64,000 bases of DNA from assembly GCF_025602895.1 (NCBI RefSeq), contig NW_026516279.1, positions 1 to 64,000 of the forward strand, in the 5' to 3' direction. Below, piece after piece: positions 9,601-21,500 of the stretch. The DNA is from Polychytrium aggregatum. Its lineage: Eukaryota; Chytridiomycota; Chytridiomycetes; Polychytriales. Position 1 is the first letter of the stretch, and every line of letters begins with the position of its first letter. Position numbers and translations under genes: made by a program. Under the pieces are notes generated by a model. That model was not told the DNA's origin. It worked only from the letters and a program-made list of their open reading frames with translations, and ran no database searches.

Positions 9601-10326
9601 AGCTCAGCTTCGACTGGACATTCGCCCTTCTTCCTGATGCACGGTCAGCATCCTCGCACTCCTGCCAACACCGACATCATCGCCGAGTCCAACCCTGCAG
9701 CACAGTCGATCGAGGAGATGCAAGCGACTCTGGACTTGGTCTCGGACAACATCGGCAAGGCCCAGGACCGGGCCCTGTACTACGCCAACCGACATCGACG
9801 CGATATCAGCTACGACATTGGCGACCAAGTCCTGATCGACACGACCGCGTATCACTTCAGCACGGACGACGTCACACCCTCCAAGATGCGGATGCCGTAC
9901 TTGGGACCCTTCAAGATCATCGAGAAGATCGGAACGACTGGATATCGACTTCGACTCCCGAGGACCCTCCGATTTACAACCGAACTCCCCGCTTCCGCCC
10001 TCGTCCCCTACAACACACCATCGACCGACCAACTTGTGTTTGATGAACCCGGACCCAACCACAACGACGAATCAGTGTTCGAAGCGATCATTGGACACAG
10101 GATCAACCGACGACGTCGACTTCCTGGATATCGACACGAGTTCTTGCTCCGCTGGCAGGGATACGACCCATCTTACGACTCGTGGGCACCACTGGCCGAA
10201 CTCTTGGATGGAGGACTCGCAGATATCCACGACTTCCTCAGCCGCAACCGCAACCTTCCGGAAATGGACACACTGATCGACCTTTGCCAAGCACAAGTGC
10301 AACGCAACTCGGGATCGAAAAATTGA
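6517..10326 (+). CDS. pol: Pol polyprotein of B1 (PR-RT-RH-IN-chromodomain)
   Basis: The frame is open from 6517, but translation most likely enters at 6595 by -1 frameshifting from gag, giving a Gag-Pol fusion. Numbered from 6517 (1269 residues), the aspartic protease DPGA is at 100-103, RT YIDD at 455-458 and RNase H starts near D607. The integrase zinc finger includes H828 and C858/C861, and the DD35E triad is D891, D957 and E993. A C-terminal chromodomain follows (about 1187-1245, EFLLRWQGYDPSYDSW). Together these mature, reverse-transcribe and integrate the element, and the chromodomain probably directs it to marked chromatin. The protease has DPGA instead of the commoner DSGA/DTGA. There are no in-frame stops. 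Confidence 0.94.
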   Translation: MSLEPAPHQRHRRDRRPGHLLRRSGKRRGGNPWILRPLKDPASCRHPTPTPDAELLTLATGPHLINSLIDEPHRIAANHGKGLLVIDATLNGSPITVLIDPGATNSHISETLASTLDLRTKTTANAVTMPNGKSFPSSVTDPVDLTIHDYHARINLFTAPLTWDVILGKNWLDQTNPEIDWPSNRIKFSIDGKHHTWTASRPDTGMPLTTLELRSQYHMSTQQINALASTPGAVYVCTLSSDLNTVAVEPYDPVAQLARVLEPLTPEHRSIIAKYRDAFNELKELPPHRPGIDMNIRLDDSAKPTWSSLYQMSAEELARLKDELDRLLRIGHIRKSVSPFGAPIFWVKQGDKFRLVFDFRALNKITVKDRTALPNMREIIDRLSKCRVFSKLDLQRGFHQIRIADADTPKTAFRTKYGHFEWLVMPFGLANSPSVFQAAMNDIFREFIDDFVFVYIDDILIASEDEDQHIRHIELVLDKIHRHGFKIRPEKCSFFNSTVTYLGFIIGEGRIQVHPSRIDAIKNYPRPTTEHELRSFLGLTNTIMSFVPGYAALAGPLSTLITTRSANSTKSVVWDDNAIAAFEQLKLLSPQSLHMVNPDKDIHLFTDWSESSASIGGWIGQDMDGSGTVRPIAFNSQKLHGSELNYSPYNGELLSITRHLDKFKNYLVGRKVFLHTDQKALKHILDSKTLNKRQQRAIDTMLDFDLEIQWIPGSWNKVADVLSRTPTAISKAVQVSIINAIVNLGPSPDDLLDTIRTQYSSDPILSALISVLRDNSTDGLKPWMKAQLHRFSLRHGILYFDSTRICIPGKDLRISIIKDHHDSVCAAHPGTNTLYKAISTHYYWPAMSKDIAEWVSHCDICQRAKIRRQQAYGHFSRIPVATRKMDTVALDFILGLPPVTDSLSGRTFNSITIFVDSLTKYVVLVPGNKTDSAEDVARQYFRDVFVHFGLAGTFISDHDTRFRSAFWTGLNTLLKTELRIAFAHHHEAAGQVERFVATVAEAIRCSTLALGSRWIDQVPYIQFALNSHSSASTGHSPFFLMHGQHPRTPANTDIIAESNPAAQSIEEMQATLDLVSDNIGKAQDRALYYANRHRRDISYDIGDQVLIDTTAYHFSTDDVTPSKMRMPYLGPFKIIEKIGTTGYRLRLPRTLRFTTELPASALVPYNTPSTDQLVFDEPGPNHNDESVFEAIIGHRINRRRRLPGYRHEFLLRWQGYDPSYDSWAPLAELLDGGLADIHDFLSRNRNLPEMDTLIDLCQAQVQRNSGSKN
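6589..6652 (+). promoter_or_regulatory. -1 frameshift signal of family B (B1)
   Basis: GGGAAAC (6589-6595) is in the required phase of gag (..G GGA AAC). After a 5-nt spacer, GGCGGCAAC (6601-6609) and GTTGCCGCC (6644-6652) form a perfect 9-bp stem around a 34-nt loop. Slipping back one base at AAC enters pol exactly. The same signal occurs in the gag copies at 2638, 12115, 27514, 31095 and 53783 (plus strand) and at 24461-24467 and 43744-43750 (minus strand). Confidence 0.85.
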
Positions 10327-10350
10327 TGGTTTGACTTGAGCACAATTTTT

Positions 10351-10826
10351 CTGGGGGGGATGTCACAGATCGCTCTGCCCGCCTAGCTGCACCGTCGCAC
10401 TTGTGTCACTGTTTGCGTCGCACACTTTCCTTTTCCTTTGTCCTGTGACGCCTTTCCTTTTTCCTTGCTCTCATGTTGCACACGCCGCTCTGTTTTCCCT
10501 GCATTTGTCATCGACCATGCATTAGTCAGACGCTGTGTCACCCGCATTTGTCAGCCACCGAGCATTTGTCAGACTTTCACATGTTTCTCCGGTTAGCCGT
10601 TGCTGCCTGGCTGCTGTCCCGCCGCCTCCGCTGCTTCGCCCCCGCTGCGGCAGGCTTCGCCTCCGGGACCGCCAGACAGATAAATAGCCCGCCTTCACCC
10701 GCTCATGTTTCTGGTCATCACCTTCGACCCCAGACACACTTGACTCTAGATCCTAGCCTCGCTAAGATCAATAAAACCCTTCTCTATCTTTTTCTTTTGA
10801 TCTCCTCTTGATCCCGTGATCTGACA
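10351..10826 (+). repeat. Polypurine tract and 3' LTR of B1
   Basis: A G-run polypurine tract (CTGGGGGGGA, 10351-10360) lies directly before the 466-bp LTR at 10361-10826. Its structure matches the 5' LTR. The 34 bp between the pol stop and the LTR hold no other feature. Confidence 0.94.
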
Positions 10827-11099
10827 GCCACCGAGCATTTGTCAGACTTTCACATGTTTCTCCGGTTAGCCGCTGCTGCCTGGCTGCTGTCCCGCCGCCT
10901 CCGCTGCTTCGCTCCCACTGCGGCAGGCTTCGCCTCCGGGACCGCCAGACAGATAAATAGCCCGCCTTCGCCCGCTCATGTTTCTGGTCATCACCTTCGA
11001 CCCCAGACACACTTGACTCTAGATCCTAGCCTCGCTAAGATCAATAAAACCCTCCTCTATCTTCTTCTTTTGACTTCCTCTTGATCCCGTGATCTGACA
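10827..11099 (+). repeat. Array LTR copy 1, second part, with B1 TSD
   Basis: This begins with the duplicated GCCAC (10827-10831) and completes the LTR started at 4910. It shares the GCTCCCACTGCGG variant with the LTRs at 26033 and 35510, whereas B1, B3 and B5 have GCCCCCGCTGCGG. It ends GATCTGACA at 11099, where unit 2 gag starts. Confidence 0.93.
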
Positions 11100-12157
11100 T
11101 GGTAGCATCGGACGATCCCGCCGTCAATGCCTGCCTCCAGGCCCTCGAGCAACTCTCGCTCGAGGACCGCGCCTTGGTCCTCTCCGCCCTGACCGCCCAG
11201 CCGAATCTCCCCACGGTCCCTCCCGGTTTCAAGCGTCCCAAGATCCCGCTCCCCGACGCCTTCACTGGCGAGCGTAAGGCTGCTGTCGTTGACGAGTTTG
11301 TCTTCTCAATGACCGAGTACATTGCCTTCCACAGTCTCGATGACGCCACCGCCGTCGCCACCGTCGCCATGAACCTCAAGGGCAAGGCCAAGACCTGGTG
11401 GCGCCTCTGGTCCCAGGGCAAGCAACTCGACAACCTGACCCCGGCCGCCGTCCTGTCCCTCGTCCGCGACACCTTCCTTCCGTCCACCTCGCTGCGCACC
11501 ACCGAGGATGAGTTCGAAGCACTGCGCCACACCGGCTCCGTCGAGCACTTCAACTCCCGTTTCCGCGATCTCCTCCTCGAGCTGCCCCACTTCAGCAACA
11601 ACCGCCAGAACCTGCAGCGCTACCTCACCAAGCTCAAGCACAGGGTGCGCATCGAAGTCGAATGGAAGCTTGACTCCAACACAGCCACCCTCGAAGATGC
11701 CATGGCCCTCGCCGAGCGATACGAGTCCATCATGGGTCAATCTCAACCACTGATCCAGCAGCCAGCTCGCACTCAGTTCCGCGACCAACCCTTCCGCGAG
11801 CTCCAGTTCCAGCGTCCTCCTCTCTTCCGCGCTCCACCTGGCCAGCCGCAGTTCCGCCCAATGGTCCGTCCTCCTCGTCCCGCCTTCCAGCCGACCCAGC
11901 CTCCCGCACGTGACCCCAACGCCATGGACCTCGACAACGTCGACATGCGCCCGATCAAGAAGCTCACCGACCGCGAGAAGGAGTACCTCCGCCGTAACGG
12001 AGGCTGCTTCCGCTGCCGCAAGTTCGGCCACATCGCCTCGCAGTGTCCCTTGAACCAGCCCCGCATCAACGCCATCGTCGAGACCGCCGACCAGGCCACC
12101 TTCTACGAAGATCAGGGAAACGACGAGGCGGCAACCCCTGGATCCTACGACCTCTGA
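11099..12157 (+). CDS. gag: Gag of B0 unit 2
   Basis: This is an intact 352-residue Gag of family B with the usual Gag domain and CCHC knuckle. It differs from B1 by VEHFNSRF (Gln to His) and QPLIQQ (Met to Ile), variants shared only with unit 3 (26498-27556). The start codon straddles the LTR end. Frameshift heptamer at 12115-12121. Confidence 0.93.
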   Translation: MVASDDPAVNACLQALEQLSLEDRALVLSALTAQPNLPTVPPGFKRPKIPLPDAFTGERKAAVVDEFVFSMTEYIAFHSLDDATAVATVAMNLKGKAKTWWRLWSQGKQLDNLTPAAVLSLVRDTFLPSTSLRTTEDEFEALRHTGSVEHFNSRFRDLLLELPHFSNNRQNLQRYLTKLKHRVRIEVEWKLDSNTATLEDAMALAERYESIMGQSQPLIQQPARTQFRDQPFRELQFQRPPLFRAPPGQPQFRPMVRPPRPAFQPTQPPARDPNAMDLDNVDMRPIKKLTDREKEYLRRNGGCFRCRKFGHIASQCPLNQPRINAIVETADQATFYEDQGNDEAATPGSYDL

Positions 12158-14307
12158 AGGACCCGGCGAGTTGCCGCCATCCGACTCCAACCCCCGACGC
12201 TGAACTATTGACTCTCGCCACCGGACCTCACCTGATCAACTCTCTCATCGACGAACCCCACCGCATTGCCGCCAACCACGGCAAGGGACTGCTTGTGATC
12301 GACGCCACCCTCAACGGCTCCCCGATCACCGTCCTCATCGACCCTGGTGCGACCAACTCGCACATCTCCGAGACCCTCGCCTCGACCCTCGACCTTCGAA
12401 CCAAGACCACCGCCAACGCCGTCACGATGCCCAACGGCAAGTCCTTCCCGTCCTCCGTCACCGATCCCGTCGACCTCACCATCCACGACTACCACGCCCG
12501 CATCAACCTCTTCACCGCGCCACTCACCTGGGACGTCATCCTCGGCAAGAACTGGCTCGACCAGACCAACCCCGAGATCGACTGGCCCTCCAACCGAATC
12601 AAGTTCTCGATCGACGGGAAGCACCACACTTGGACGGCATCGCGACCCGACTCCGGAATGCCACTCACGACCCTCGAACTCCGATCCCAGTACCACATGT
12701 CGACCCAGCAGATCAACGCACTCGCCTCGACTCCCGGCGCCGTGTATGTTTGTACTCTGAGCAGTGACTTGAATACAGTTGCTGTTGAACCCTACGACCC
12801 TGTTGCCCAACTCGCCCGTGTCCTCGAACCACTGACCCCCGAACACCGATCCATCATTGCAAAGTACCGCGATGCCTTCAACGAACTCAAGGAACTCCCG
12901 CCTCACCGACCCGGCATCGACATGAACATCCGACTCGACGACTCTGCCAAGCCAACTTGGTCGTCGCTCTACCAGATGTCGGCCGAAGAACTCGCTCGAC
13001 TCAAAGACGAACTCGACCGACTGCTCCGAATCGGCCACATCCGCAAGTCCGTCTCGCCCTTCGGCGCACCGATCTTCTGGGTCAAGCAGGGCGACAAGTT
13101 CCGACTCGTCTTTGACTTCCGCGCCCTCAACAAGATCACCGTCAAGGACCGCACCGCGCTGCCCAACATGCGCGAGATCATCGACCGCCTGTCCAAGTGC
13201 CGTGTCTTCTCCAAGCTCGACTTGCAACGCGGATTCCACCAGATCCGCATTGCCGACGCCGACACCCCCAAGACGGCCTTCAGGACCAAGTACGGCCACT
13301 TTGAGTGGCTTGTGATGCCCTTTGGTCTCGCCAACAGTCCCTCGGTGTTCCAAGCCGCGATGAACGACATCTTCCGCGAGTTCATCGACGACTTTGTCTT
13401 TGTCTACATCGACGACATCCTGATCGCATCCGAGGACGAGGACCAGCACATCCGCCACATCGAACTGGTCCTCGACAAGATCCACCAACACGGCTTCAAG
13501 ATCCGACCCGAGAAGTGTTCGTTCTTCAACTCAACCGTCACCTATCTCGGCTTCATCATCGGCGAAGGACGCATCCAAGTGCATCCCTCGCGCATCGACG
13601 CCATCAAGAACTACCCGCGACCAACAACCGAACACGAACTCCGCAGCTTTCTCGGCTTGACCAACACCATCATGAGCTTTGTCCCTGGCTACGCTGCCCT
13701 CGCCGGTCCGCTCTCGACGCTGATCACCACCCGCTCTGCCAACTCGACCAAGTCCGTCGTCTGGGACGACAACGCCATCGCCGCCTTCGAGCAGCTCAAG
13801 TTGCTCTCGCCTCAGTCGCTGCACATGGTCAACCCGGACAAAGACATTCACCTCTTCACCGACTGGTCCGAGTCAAGCGCATCGATTGGTGGATGGATCG
13901 GCCAGGACATGGACGGATCCGGCACAGTGCGCCCCATCGCCTTCAACTCGCAGAAACTGCACGGATCCGAGCTCAACTACTCGCCCTACAACGGCGAGCT
14001 GCTGTCGATCACCCGCCACCTCGACAAGTTCAAGAACTACCTCGTCGGCCGCAAAGTCTTCCTCCACACCGACCAGAAGGCGCTCAAGCACATCCTCGAC
14101 TCCAAGACCCTCAACAAGCGCCAACAGCGAGCCATCGACACGATGCTGGACTTTGACCTCGAGATCCAGTGGATCCCCGGCTCGTGGAACAAGGTCGCCG
14201 ACGTGCTCTCGCGCACACCGACAGCCATCTCCAAGGCCGTCCAAGTCTCGATCATCAACGCGATTGTCAACCTTGGACCCTCGCCCGACGATCTCTTGGA
14301 CACCATC
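12043..14307 (+). pseudogene. pol: B0 unit 2 pol, first part
   Basis: This is family B pol in the -1 frame: protease, RT and RNase H, open up to 14307, where B3 interrupts at CCATC. It continues at 25954 for 79 bp and is then cut by the array LTR at 26033, so integrase and chromodomain are missing. IHQHGFK in the RT region is shared only with unit 3, where B1 has IHRHGFK. Confidence 0.92.
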
Positions 14308-14773
14308 TGTCAGATCACGGGATCAAGAGGAGATCAAAAGAAAAAGATAGAGAAGGGTTTTATTGATCTTAGCGAGGCTAGGATCTAGAGTCAAGTGTGT
14401 CTGGGGTCGAAGGTGATGACCAGAAACATGAGCGGGTGAAGGCGGGCTATTTATCTGTCTGGCGGTCCCGGAGGCGAAGCCTGCCGCAGCGGGGGCGAAG
14501 CAGCGGAGGCGGCGGGACAGCAGCCAGGCAGCAACGGCTAACCGGAGAAACATGTGAAAGTCTGACAAATGCTCGGTGGCTGACAAATGCGGGTGACACA
14601 GCGTCTGACTAATGCATGGTCGATGACAAATGCAGGGAAAACAGAGCGGCGTGTGCAACATGAGAGCAAGGAAAAAGGAAAGGCGTCACAGGACAAAGGA
14701 AAAGGAAAGTGTGCGACGCAAACAGTGACACAAGTGCGACGGTGCAGCTAGGCGGGCAGAGCGATCTGTGACA
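14308..14773 (-). repeat. 3' LTR of B3 (466 bp)
   Basis: This is an inverted family B LTR, TGTCAGATCACG to CTGTGACA on the plus strand. The complementary polypurine tract TCCCCCCCAG follows at 14774-14783. Confidence 0.94.
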
Positions 14774-14807
14774 TCCCCCCCAGAAAAATTGTGCTCAAGT
14801 CAAACCA

Positions 14808-17800
14808 TCAATTTTTCGATCCCGAGTTGCGTTGCACTTGTGCTTGGCAAAGGTCGATCAGTGTGTCCATTTCCGGAAGGTTGCGGTTGCGGCTGAGGAA
14901 GTCGTGGATATCTGCGAGTCCTCCATCCAAGAGTTCGGCCAGTGGTGCCCACGAGTCGTAAGATGGGTCGTATCCCTGCCAGCGGAGCAAGAACTCGTGT
15001 CGATATCCAGGAAGTCGACGTCGTCGGTTGATCCTGTGTCCAATGATCGCTTCGAACACTGATTCGTCGTTGTGGTTGGGTCCGGGTTCATCAAACACAA
15101 GTTGGTCGGTCGATGGTGTGTTGTAGGGGACGAGGGCGGAAGCGGGGAGTTCGGTTGTAAATCGGAGGGTCCTCGGGAGTCGAAGTCGATATCCAGTCGT
15201 TCCGATCTTCTCGATGATCTTGAAGGGTCCCAAGTACGGCATCCGCATCTTGGAGGGTGTGACGTCGTCCGTGCTGAAGTGATACGCGGTCGTGTCGATC
15301 AGGACTTGGTCGCCAATGTCGTAGCTGATATCGCGTCGATGTCGGTTGGCGTAGTACAGGGCCCGGTCCTGGGCCTTGCCGATGTTGTCCGAGACCAAGT
15401 CCAGAGTCGCTTGCATCTCCTCGATCGACTGTGCTGCAGGGTTGGACTCGGCGATGATGTCGGTGTTGGCAGGAGTGCGAGGATGCTGACCGTGCATCAG
15501 GAAGAAGGGCGAATGTCCAGTCGAAGCTGAGCTGTGTGAGTTGAGCGCGAACTGGATGTATGGCACTTGATCGATCCAGCGGGAGCCGAGGGCCAGAGTC
15601 GAACAGCGGATGGCCTCGGCGACGGTTGCCACAAAGCGTTCGACTTGTCCGGCGGCCTCGTGGTGGTGGGCAAAGGCGATCCGGAGTTCGGTCTTGAGCA
15701 GAGTGTTAAGTCCTGTCCAGAAGGCCGACCGGAAGCGTGTGTCGTGATCCGAGATGAAAGTGCCGGCGAGTCCAAAGTGCACAAAGACATCGCGGAAGTA
15801 CTGGCGGGCGACGTCTTCGGCCGAGTCGGTCTTGTTGCCAGGAACCAGGACGACGTACTTGGTGAGGGAGTCGACAAAGATCGTGATCGAGTTGAAGGTG
15901 CGTCCCGAGAGTGAGTCCGTGACAGGCGGGAGTCCGAGGATGAAGTCGAGGGCGACAGTGTCCATCTTGCGGGTGGCCACAGGGATCCGGGAGAAGTGAC
16001 CGTATGCTTGTTGTCGTCGGATCTTGGCTCGCTGGCAGATGTCGCAGTGCGAGACCCACTCGGCAATGTCCTTGGACATGGCGGGCCAGTAGTAGTGTGT
16101 CGAGATGGCCTTGTAGAGCGTGTTGGTGCCGGGGTGAGCTGCACAGACAGAGTCGTGGTGGTCCTTGATGATCGAGATGCGGAGGTCCTTGCCGGGGATG
16201 CAGATGCGGGTCGAGTCGAAGTAGAGAATCCCGTGTCGAAGTGAGAAGCGGTGCAGCTGTGCCTTCATCCACGGCTTGAGTCCGTCGGTCGAGTTGTCGC
16301 GGAGGACCGAGATCAGTGCTGACAGGATCGGGTCGGAGCTGTACTGAGTGCGGATGGTGTCCAAGAGATCGTCGGGCGAGGGTCCGAGGTTGACAATCGC
16401 GTTGATGATCGAGACTTGGACGGCCTTGGAGATGGCTGTCGGTGTGCGCGAGAGCACGTCGGCGACCTTGTTCCACGAGCCGGGGATCCACTGGATCTCG
16501 AGGTCAAAGTCCAGCATCGTGTCGATGGCTCGCTGTTGGCGCTTGTTGAGGGTCTTGGAGTCGAGGATGTGCTTGAGCGCCTTCTGGTCGGTGTGGAGGA
16601 AGACTTTGCGGCCGACGAGGTAGTTCTTGAACTTGTCGAGGTGGCGGGTGATCGACAGCAGCTCGCCGTTGTAGGGCGAGTAGTTGAGTTCGGATCCGTG
16701 CAGTTTCTGCGAGTTGAAAGCGATGGGGCGCACCGTGCCGGATCCGTCCATGTCCTGCCCGATCCATCCACCAATCGATGCGCTTGACTCGGACCAGTCG
16801 GTGAAGAGGTGAATGTCCTTGTCCGGGTTGACCATGTGCAGCGACTGAGGCGAGAGCAACTTGAGCTGCTCGAAGGCGGCGATGGCGTTGTCGTCCCAGA
16901 CGACGGACTTGGTCGAGTTGGCGGAGCGGGTGGTGATCAGAGTCGAGAGTGGACCGGCGAGGGCAGCGTAGCCAGGGACAAAGCTCATGATGGTGTTGGT
17001 CAAGCCGAGGAAGCTGCGGAGTTCGTGTTCGGTCGTTGGTCGCGGGTAGTTCTTGATGGCGTCGATGCGCGAGGGATGCACTTGGATGCGTCCTTCGCCG
17101 ATGATGAAGCCGAGATAGGTGACGGTCGAGTTGAAGAACGAACACTTCTCGGGTCGGATCTTGAAGCCGTGTCGGTGGATCTTGTCGAGGACCAGTTCGA
17201 TGTGGCGGATGTGCTGGTCCTCGTCCTCGGATGCGATCAGGATGTCGTCGATGTAGACGAACACAAAGTCGTCGATGAACTCGCGGAAGATGTCGTTCAT
17301 CGCGGCTTGGAACACGGAGGGACTGTTGGCGAGGCCGAAGGGCATCACAAGCCACTCAAAGTGGCCGTACTTGGTCCTGAAGGCCGTCTTGGGGGTGTCG
17401 GCGTCGGCAATGCGGATCTGGTGGAATCCGCGTTGCAAGTCGAGCTTGGAGAAGACACGGCACTTGGACAGGCGGTCGATGATCTCGCGCATGTTGGGCA
17501 GCGCGGTGCGGTCCTTGACGGTGATCTTGTTGAGGGCGCGGAAGTCAAAGACGAGTCGGAACTTGTCGCCCTGCTTGACCCAGAAGATCGGTGCGCCGAA
17601 GGGCGAGACGGACTTGCGGATGTGGCCGATCCGGAGCAATCGGTCGAGTTCGTCTTTGAGACGAGCGAGTTCTTCGGCCGACATTTGGTAGAGCGACGAC
17701 CAGGTTGGCTTGGCAGAGTCGTCGAGTCGGATGTTCATGTCGATGCCGGGTCGGTGAGGCGGGAGTTCCTTGAGTTCGTTGAAGGCATCGCGGTACTTTG

Positions 17801-18201
17801 CGATGATGGATCGGTGTTCGGGGGTCAGTGGTTCGAGGACACGGGCAAGTTGGGCAACGGGGTCGTAGGGTTCAACAGCAACTGTATTCAAGTCACTGCT
17901 CAGAGTACAAACATACACGGCGCCGGGAGTCGAAGCCAGTGCGTTGATCTGCTGGGTCGACATGTGGTACTGGGATCGGAGTTCGAGGGTCGTGAGTGGC
18001 ATTCCGGTGTCGGGTCGCGATGCCGTCCAAGTGTGGTGCTTCCCGTCGATCGAGAACTTGATTCGGTTGGAGGGCCAGTCGATCTCGGGGTTGGTCTGGT
18101 CGAGCCAGTTCTTGCCGAGGATAACGTCCCAGGTGAGTGGCGCGGTGAAGAGGTTGATGCGGGCGTGGTAGTCGTGGATGGTGAGGTCGACGGGATCGGT
18201 G
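14808..18201 (-). pseudogene. pol: B3 pol, distal part (split by D1)
   Basis: This is the pol region from DPVDLTIHDY to the stop: end of the protease region, RT, RNase H, integrase and chromodomain, all open. The proximal part is at 24124-24539. The two halves join exactly across D1 at the duplicated CGGTG, so pol was intact before D1 arrived. As it stands, no single reading frame gives full Pol. Confidence 0.93.
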
Positions 18202-18586
18202 TGTGAGGACCACGACAAGCAACGACACTGGACGACCAGGTGCTTGGCGAACAACGATAAGCTATATTACGACTTATCAGATAACAACAAGTGTTGTTCG
18301 AACTGCAGATACAAAATGGGTGCAAGAAAGGAGGGGCTTTATAGCCAAGAGGGAAACCGAAGGGCGAAAGTGGGCGAGAGGGGTGGAGCGACAAACGAGG
18401 GACGAGATGGGGGTGCGAGGGAGGCGGAGCTGCTAGAGAGAGGGGCGAAGCACAGCGCAGTCGGAGGCGAAGTAAGAGTCATCGGCGCCAGCCAATCAGG
18501 GAATACACGCCAAGACAAACAAACATGACTCACGGTGCATCACGCGCAGCAGTCCACACGTGTTCCCAACGTGCATGATCATCACA
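18202..18586 (-). repeat. 3' LTR of D1 (385 bp)
   Basis: On the plus strand the LTR runs TGTGAGGACC to CATCACA. The pol stop codon is the triplet immediately next to it, so the polypurine tract (complement of 18587 to about 18600) is coding. Confidence 0.94.
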
Positions 18587-21500
18587 TCATCCCCTCCCCA
18601 AACTACGGCCACTCCTGCGAACAATAAGTCCAGGCTTGTCGGGGTACCGGCGGTGGAAGTCGGCTATCTTGTCGGGAGCGTTAACGTAGTTGGCGGGCTC
18701 CCAGCTGCGATGATCAGTCGAGTAGCCCTTCCAATCAACGAAATAGCTCAACTTACCGCGGACCAGCTTGGAGTCGAGGATCTCCTGGACTTCATACTCC
18801 AAGTGGTCGTCGACGCGGACTGGCGGAGGAGGGTCTTGGATGCGGCCGGGGAGGGTGTTCGACTTGTGGGGCTCAAGGAGGGAGACATGGAACACCGGAT
18901 GGATCTTGAGATCCTTGGGAAGGTCGAGGCGGAAGGCGAGGGAACCGATGGCTTCGACGATCTTGTAGGGTCCGATGCGCTGGTAGTCCAACTTCTTGCT
19001 TGGACGGGTGGTCTTGATGTTGCGTGTTAGGACCCAGACTTGATCGCCAGGAGCGAACTTGGGAGCGTCGGACTTGTGGGCATCCGCAAAGCGCTTGTAG
19101 TCCGCCTTGGCCTTCTCGAGGTTCTCCTTCAGCAACGCCAAGTTGTGCTGAAGGTGTTCGACTCGGTCGGTCGCGGAGGGGACATCGAGGCTGGAAGGAA
19201 GGACCGGAGACTCGAATCGAGGGTTGAAGCCGTAAGTCGCCAGGAACGGGGAGGCCTTGGTCGAGGTGTGCTCGAGGTTGTTGTATGAGAACTCGGCGAG
19301 CGGGAGCAGCATCGCCCAGTCATCCTGCTGGTACGAGGTGTAGCAGCGGAGATGCTGGTTGATGACTTGGTTGACCCGCTCAGTCTGTCCATCGGTTTGG
19401 GGGTGGAACGCCGTGGACAGACTGGTCTTGATGCCGAGTTCTGAGCACAGGGCCTGCCAGAACCGCGAGGTGAACTGGCTTCCTCGGTCCGAGACGATGT
19501 TGTCCGGGAGACCGTGGAGACGGAAGATGTTGTCGAGGAACAGCGACGCTGTTTCCTCGGCACTTGGGAGGGACCGACAGGGAAGGAAGTGGGCCATCTT
19601 GGTCAGGCTATCGACGACGACAAAGATGCAAGTCTTGCCGTTGGACTCGGGGAGGTCGGTGATAAAGTCCATCGTCACCAGAGACCAGGGTCGCGATGCC
19701 GTCGGGAGGGGCTGCAAGTATCCAAACGGCTTATGTCGAGGGACTTTCGAGCGTGCACAAGTGTCGCACGTCGAGACATAAGCCTGGACATCCTTGCGGA
19801 TTGAGGGCCACCAGAACTGCCTCGAGATCAGTGCCCGAGTCCGCCGAATGCCAGGATGTCCAACAGCGACAGGATCGTGGCATGACTTGAGGACGGGGAC
19901 TCGACACGACTCGGGCACAACGATCTTGTCCATGAAGGTGAGGAGACCATCCTTCAGGACATACTTGGGATCGTTGCGGAGCTGGTCCAGGGACGGGTCC
20001 TTGGGTTGCTCCTCGGCAATGAGCTTGAGCAAGTCCACAGGGCGAGTGGAACTTGCATCCGAGGAGCGACGGACGGCACAGGCGAACGACGAAGGTGGCA
20101 GCAACGGGGGAGGCTCCTTGGACACAGGTGCGGACGGAGGGACGTAGTCCGGGCGGCGGGAGAGAGCGTCGGCCTTGCCGTTCTTTGGACCGGGGAGGTA
20201 CTGGATCCGGAGGTCGAACCGAGACAGGAACTGCGACCACCGGGCGTGTCGCTGGTTGAGGATGCGGGCCGACGCCAGGTATTCCAAGTTCTTGTGGTCG
20301 GTAAGGACTTGGACTGGGTGTTGGGCACCTTCGAGGTAGTGTCGCCAGACCTCGAAAGCCTCCTTGATGGCCAAGAGCTCCTTCTCATAGATGCTGTAGT
20401 TGCGTTCAGCATCCATGAGCGTGCGGGAGTGGAAGGAGCACGGGTGCAGGTGGCCATCGGAGCCGCGCTGGGACAGGACGCATCCGATCGCAAAGTCTGA
20501 GGCATCAGACTCCACGACAAAGGGCTTGGATGGGTCGGGGTGCGCAAGGACGGGCTCGGAGACGAAGGCTTCCTTGAGGGACTGGAAAGCCTTGTGGGCG
20601 TCGGGGGACCAGCGGAAGACCTGGGACTTCTTGAACAGGAGCGTGAGCGGACCGGCGATCTTGGCATATCCGTCAATGAAGCGACGGTAAAAGTTCGAGA
20701 ACCCAATGAAGGAGCGAAGGTCGGAGACATTGCGGGGGACGGGCCAGTCGACAATGGCGGAGAGCTTTGCTCGTTCCATCTCGATACCCTTGGGCGAGAT
20801 GACGTAGCCGAGGAATGAGACCTTGTCCTTGGAGAACTCGCACTTCTCCAGCTTGCAGTACAACTTTGCAGCCTGGAGCTTGGCCAGGACCTGCTTGACG
20901 TGATTTGCATGCTGAGTGGGGTCAGCGCTGTAAATCAAAATGTCGTCAAGGTAGGCAATCGCAAAGTTGTCCAGTTCATCACGAAGGACATCGTTGATGA
21001 AGTGCTGGAAGGTGGCCGGAGCATTGGTGAGTCCAAAGGGCATCACCAAGTACTCGAACTGGCCGTAACGAGTGCGAAAGGCCGTCTTCCACTCGTCGCC
21101 TGCGCGGATACGCAGCAGGTTGTAGGCCCCGCGGAGGTCCAGCTTCGTGAACACCTTCGCGTCCCGGACTCGGTCCAGCATCTCATTGATCAACGGTAAG
21201 GGGTAACGATTCTTGACCGTGATCGTGTTCAATGCGCGATAGTCCACGCAGAGACGCAGAGAGCCGTCCTTCTTCTTGACGAAAAGGATCGGAGAACCGG
21301 CGGGAGAGGACGAAGGACGGATGAACCCTTTGACGAGGTTGTCGTCGAGGTATTCACGAAGGGCCTTGAGTTCGGGCTCTGACAGGGAGTAGAGCGGTCC
21401 GAACTTGGGGGTCTTGCCGGGCTCCAGGTCGATCGGGCAGTCGTACGTCCGGTGCGGGGGCAACGAATCAGCTTCCTGCTTCGAGAAGACTGAGCCAAAC

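Larger units (their letters stand above)
5108..10826 (+). mobile_element. Full-length family B chromovirus B1 (5719 bp)
   Basis: This is a complete element with a 466-bp LTR, primer binding site, gag, pol, polypurine tract and a second 466-bp LTR. It is flanked by the TSD GCCAC (5103-5107 and 10827-10831) and sits inside another family B LTR. The two LTRs look identical by eye and both frames are open, so it is probably young and may be active. B5 appears to be a near-identical copy of the same length, and B3 is the same apart from D1. Confidence 0.96.
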
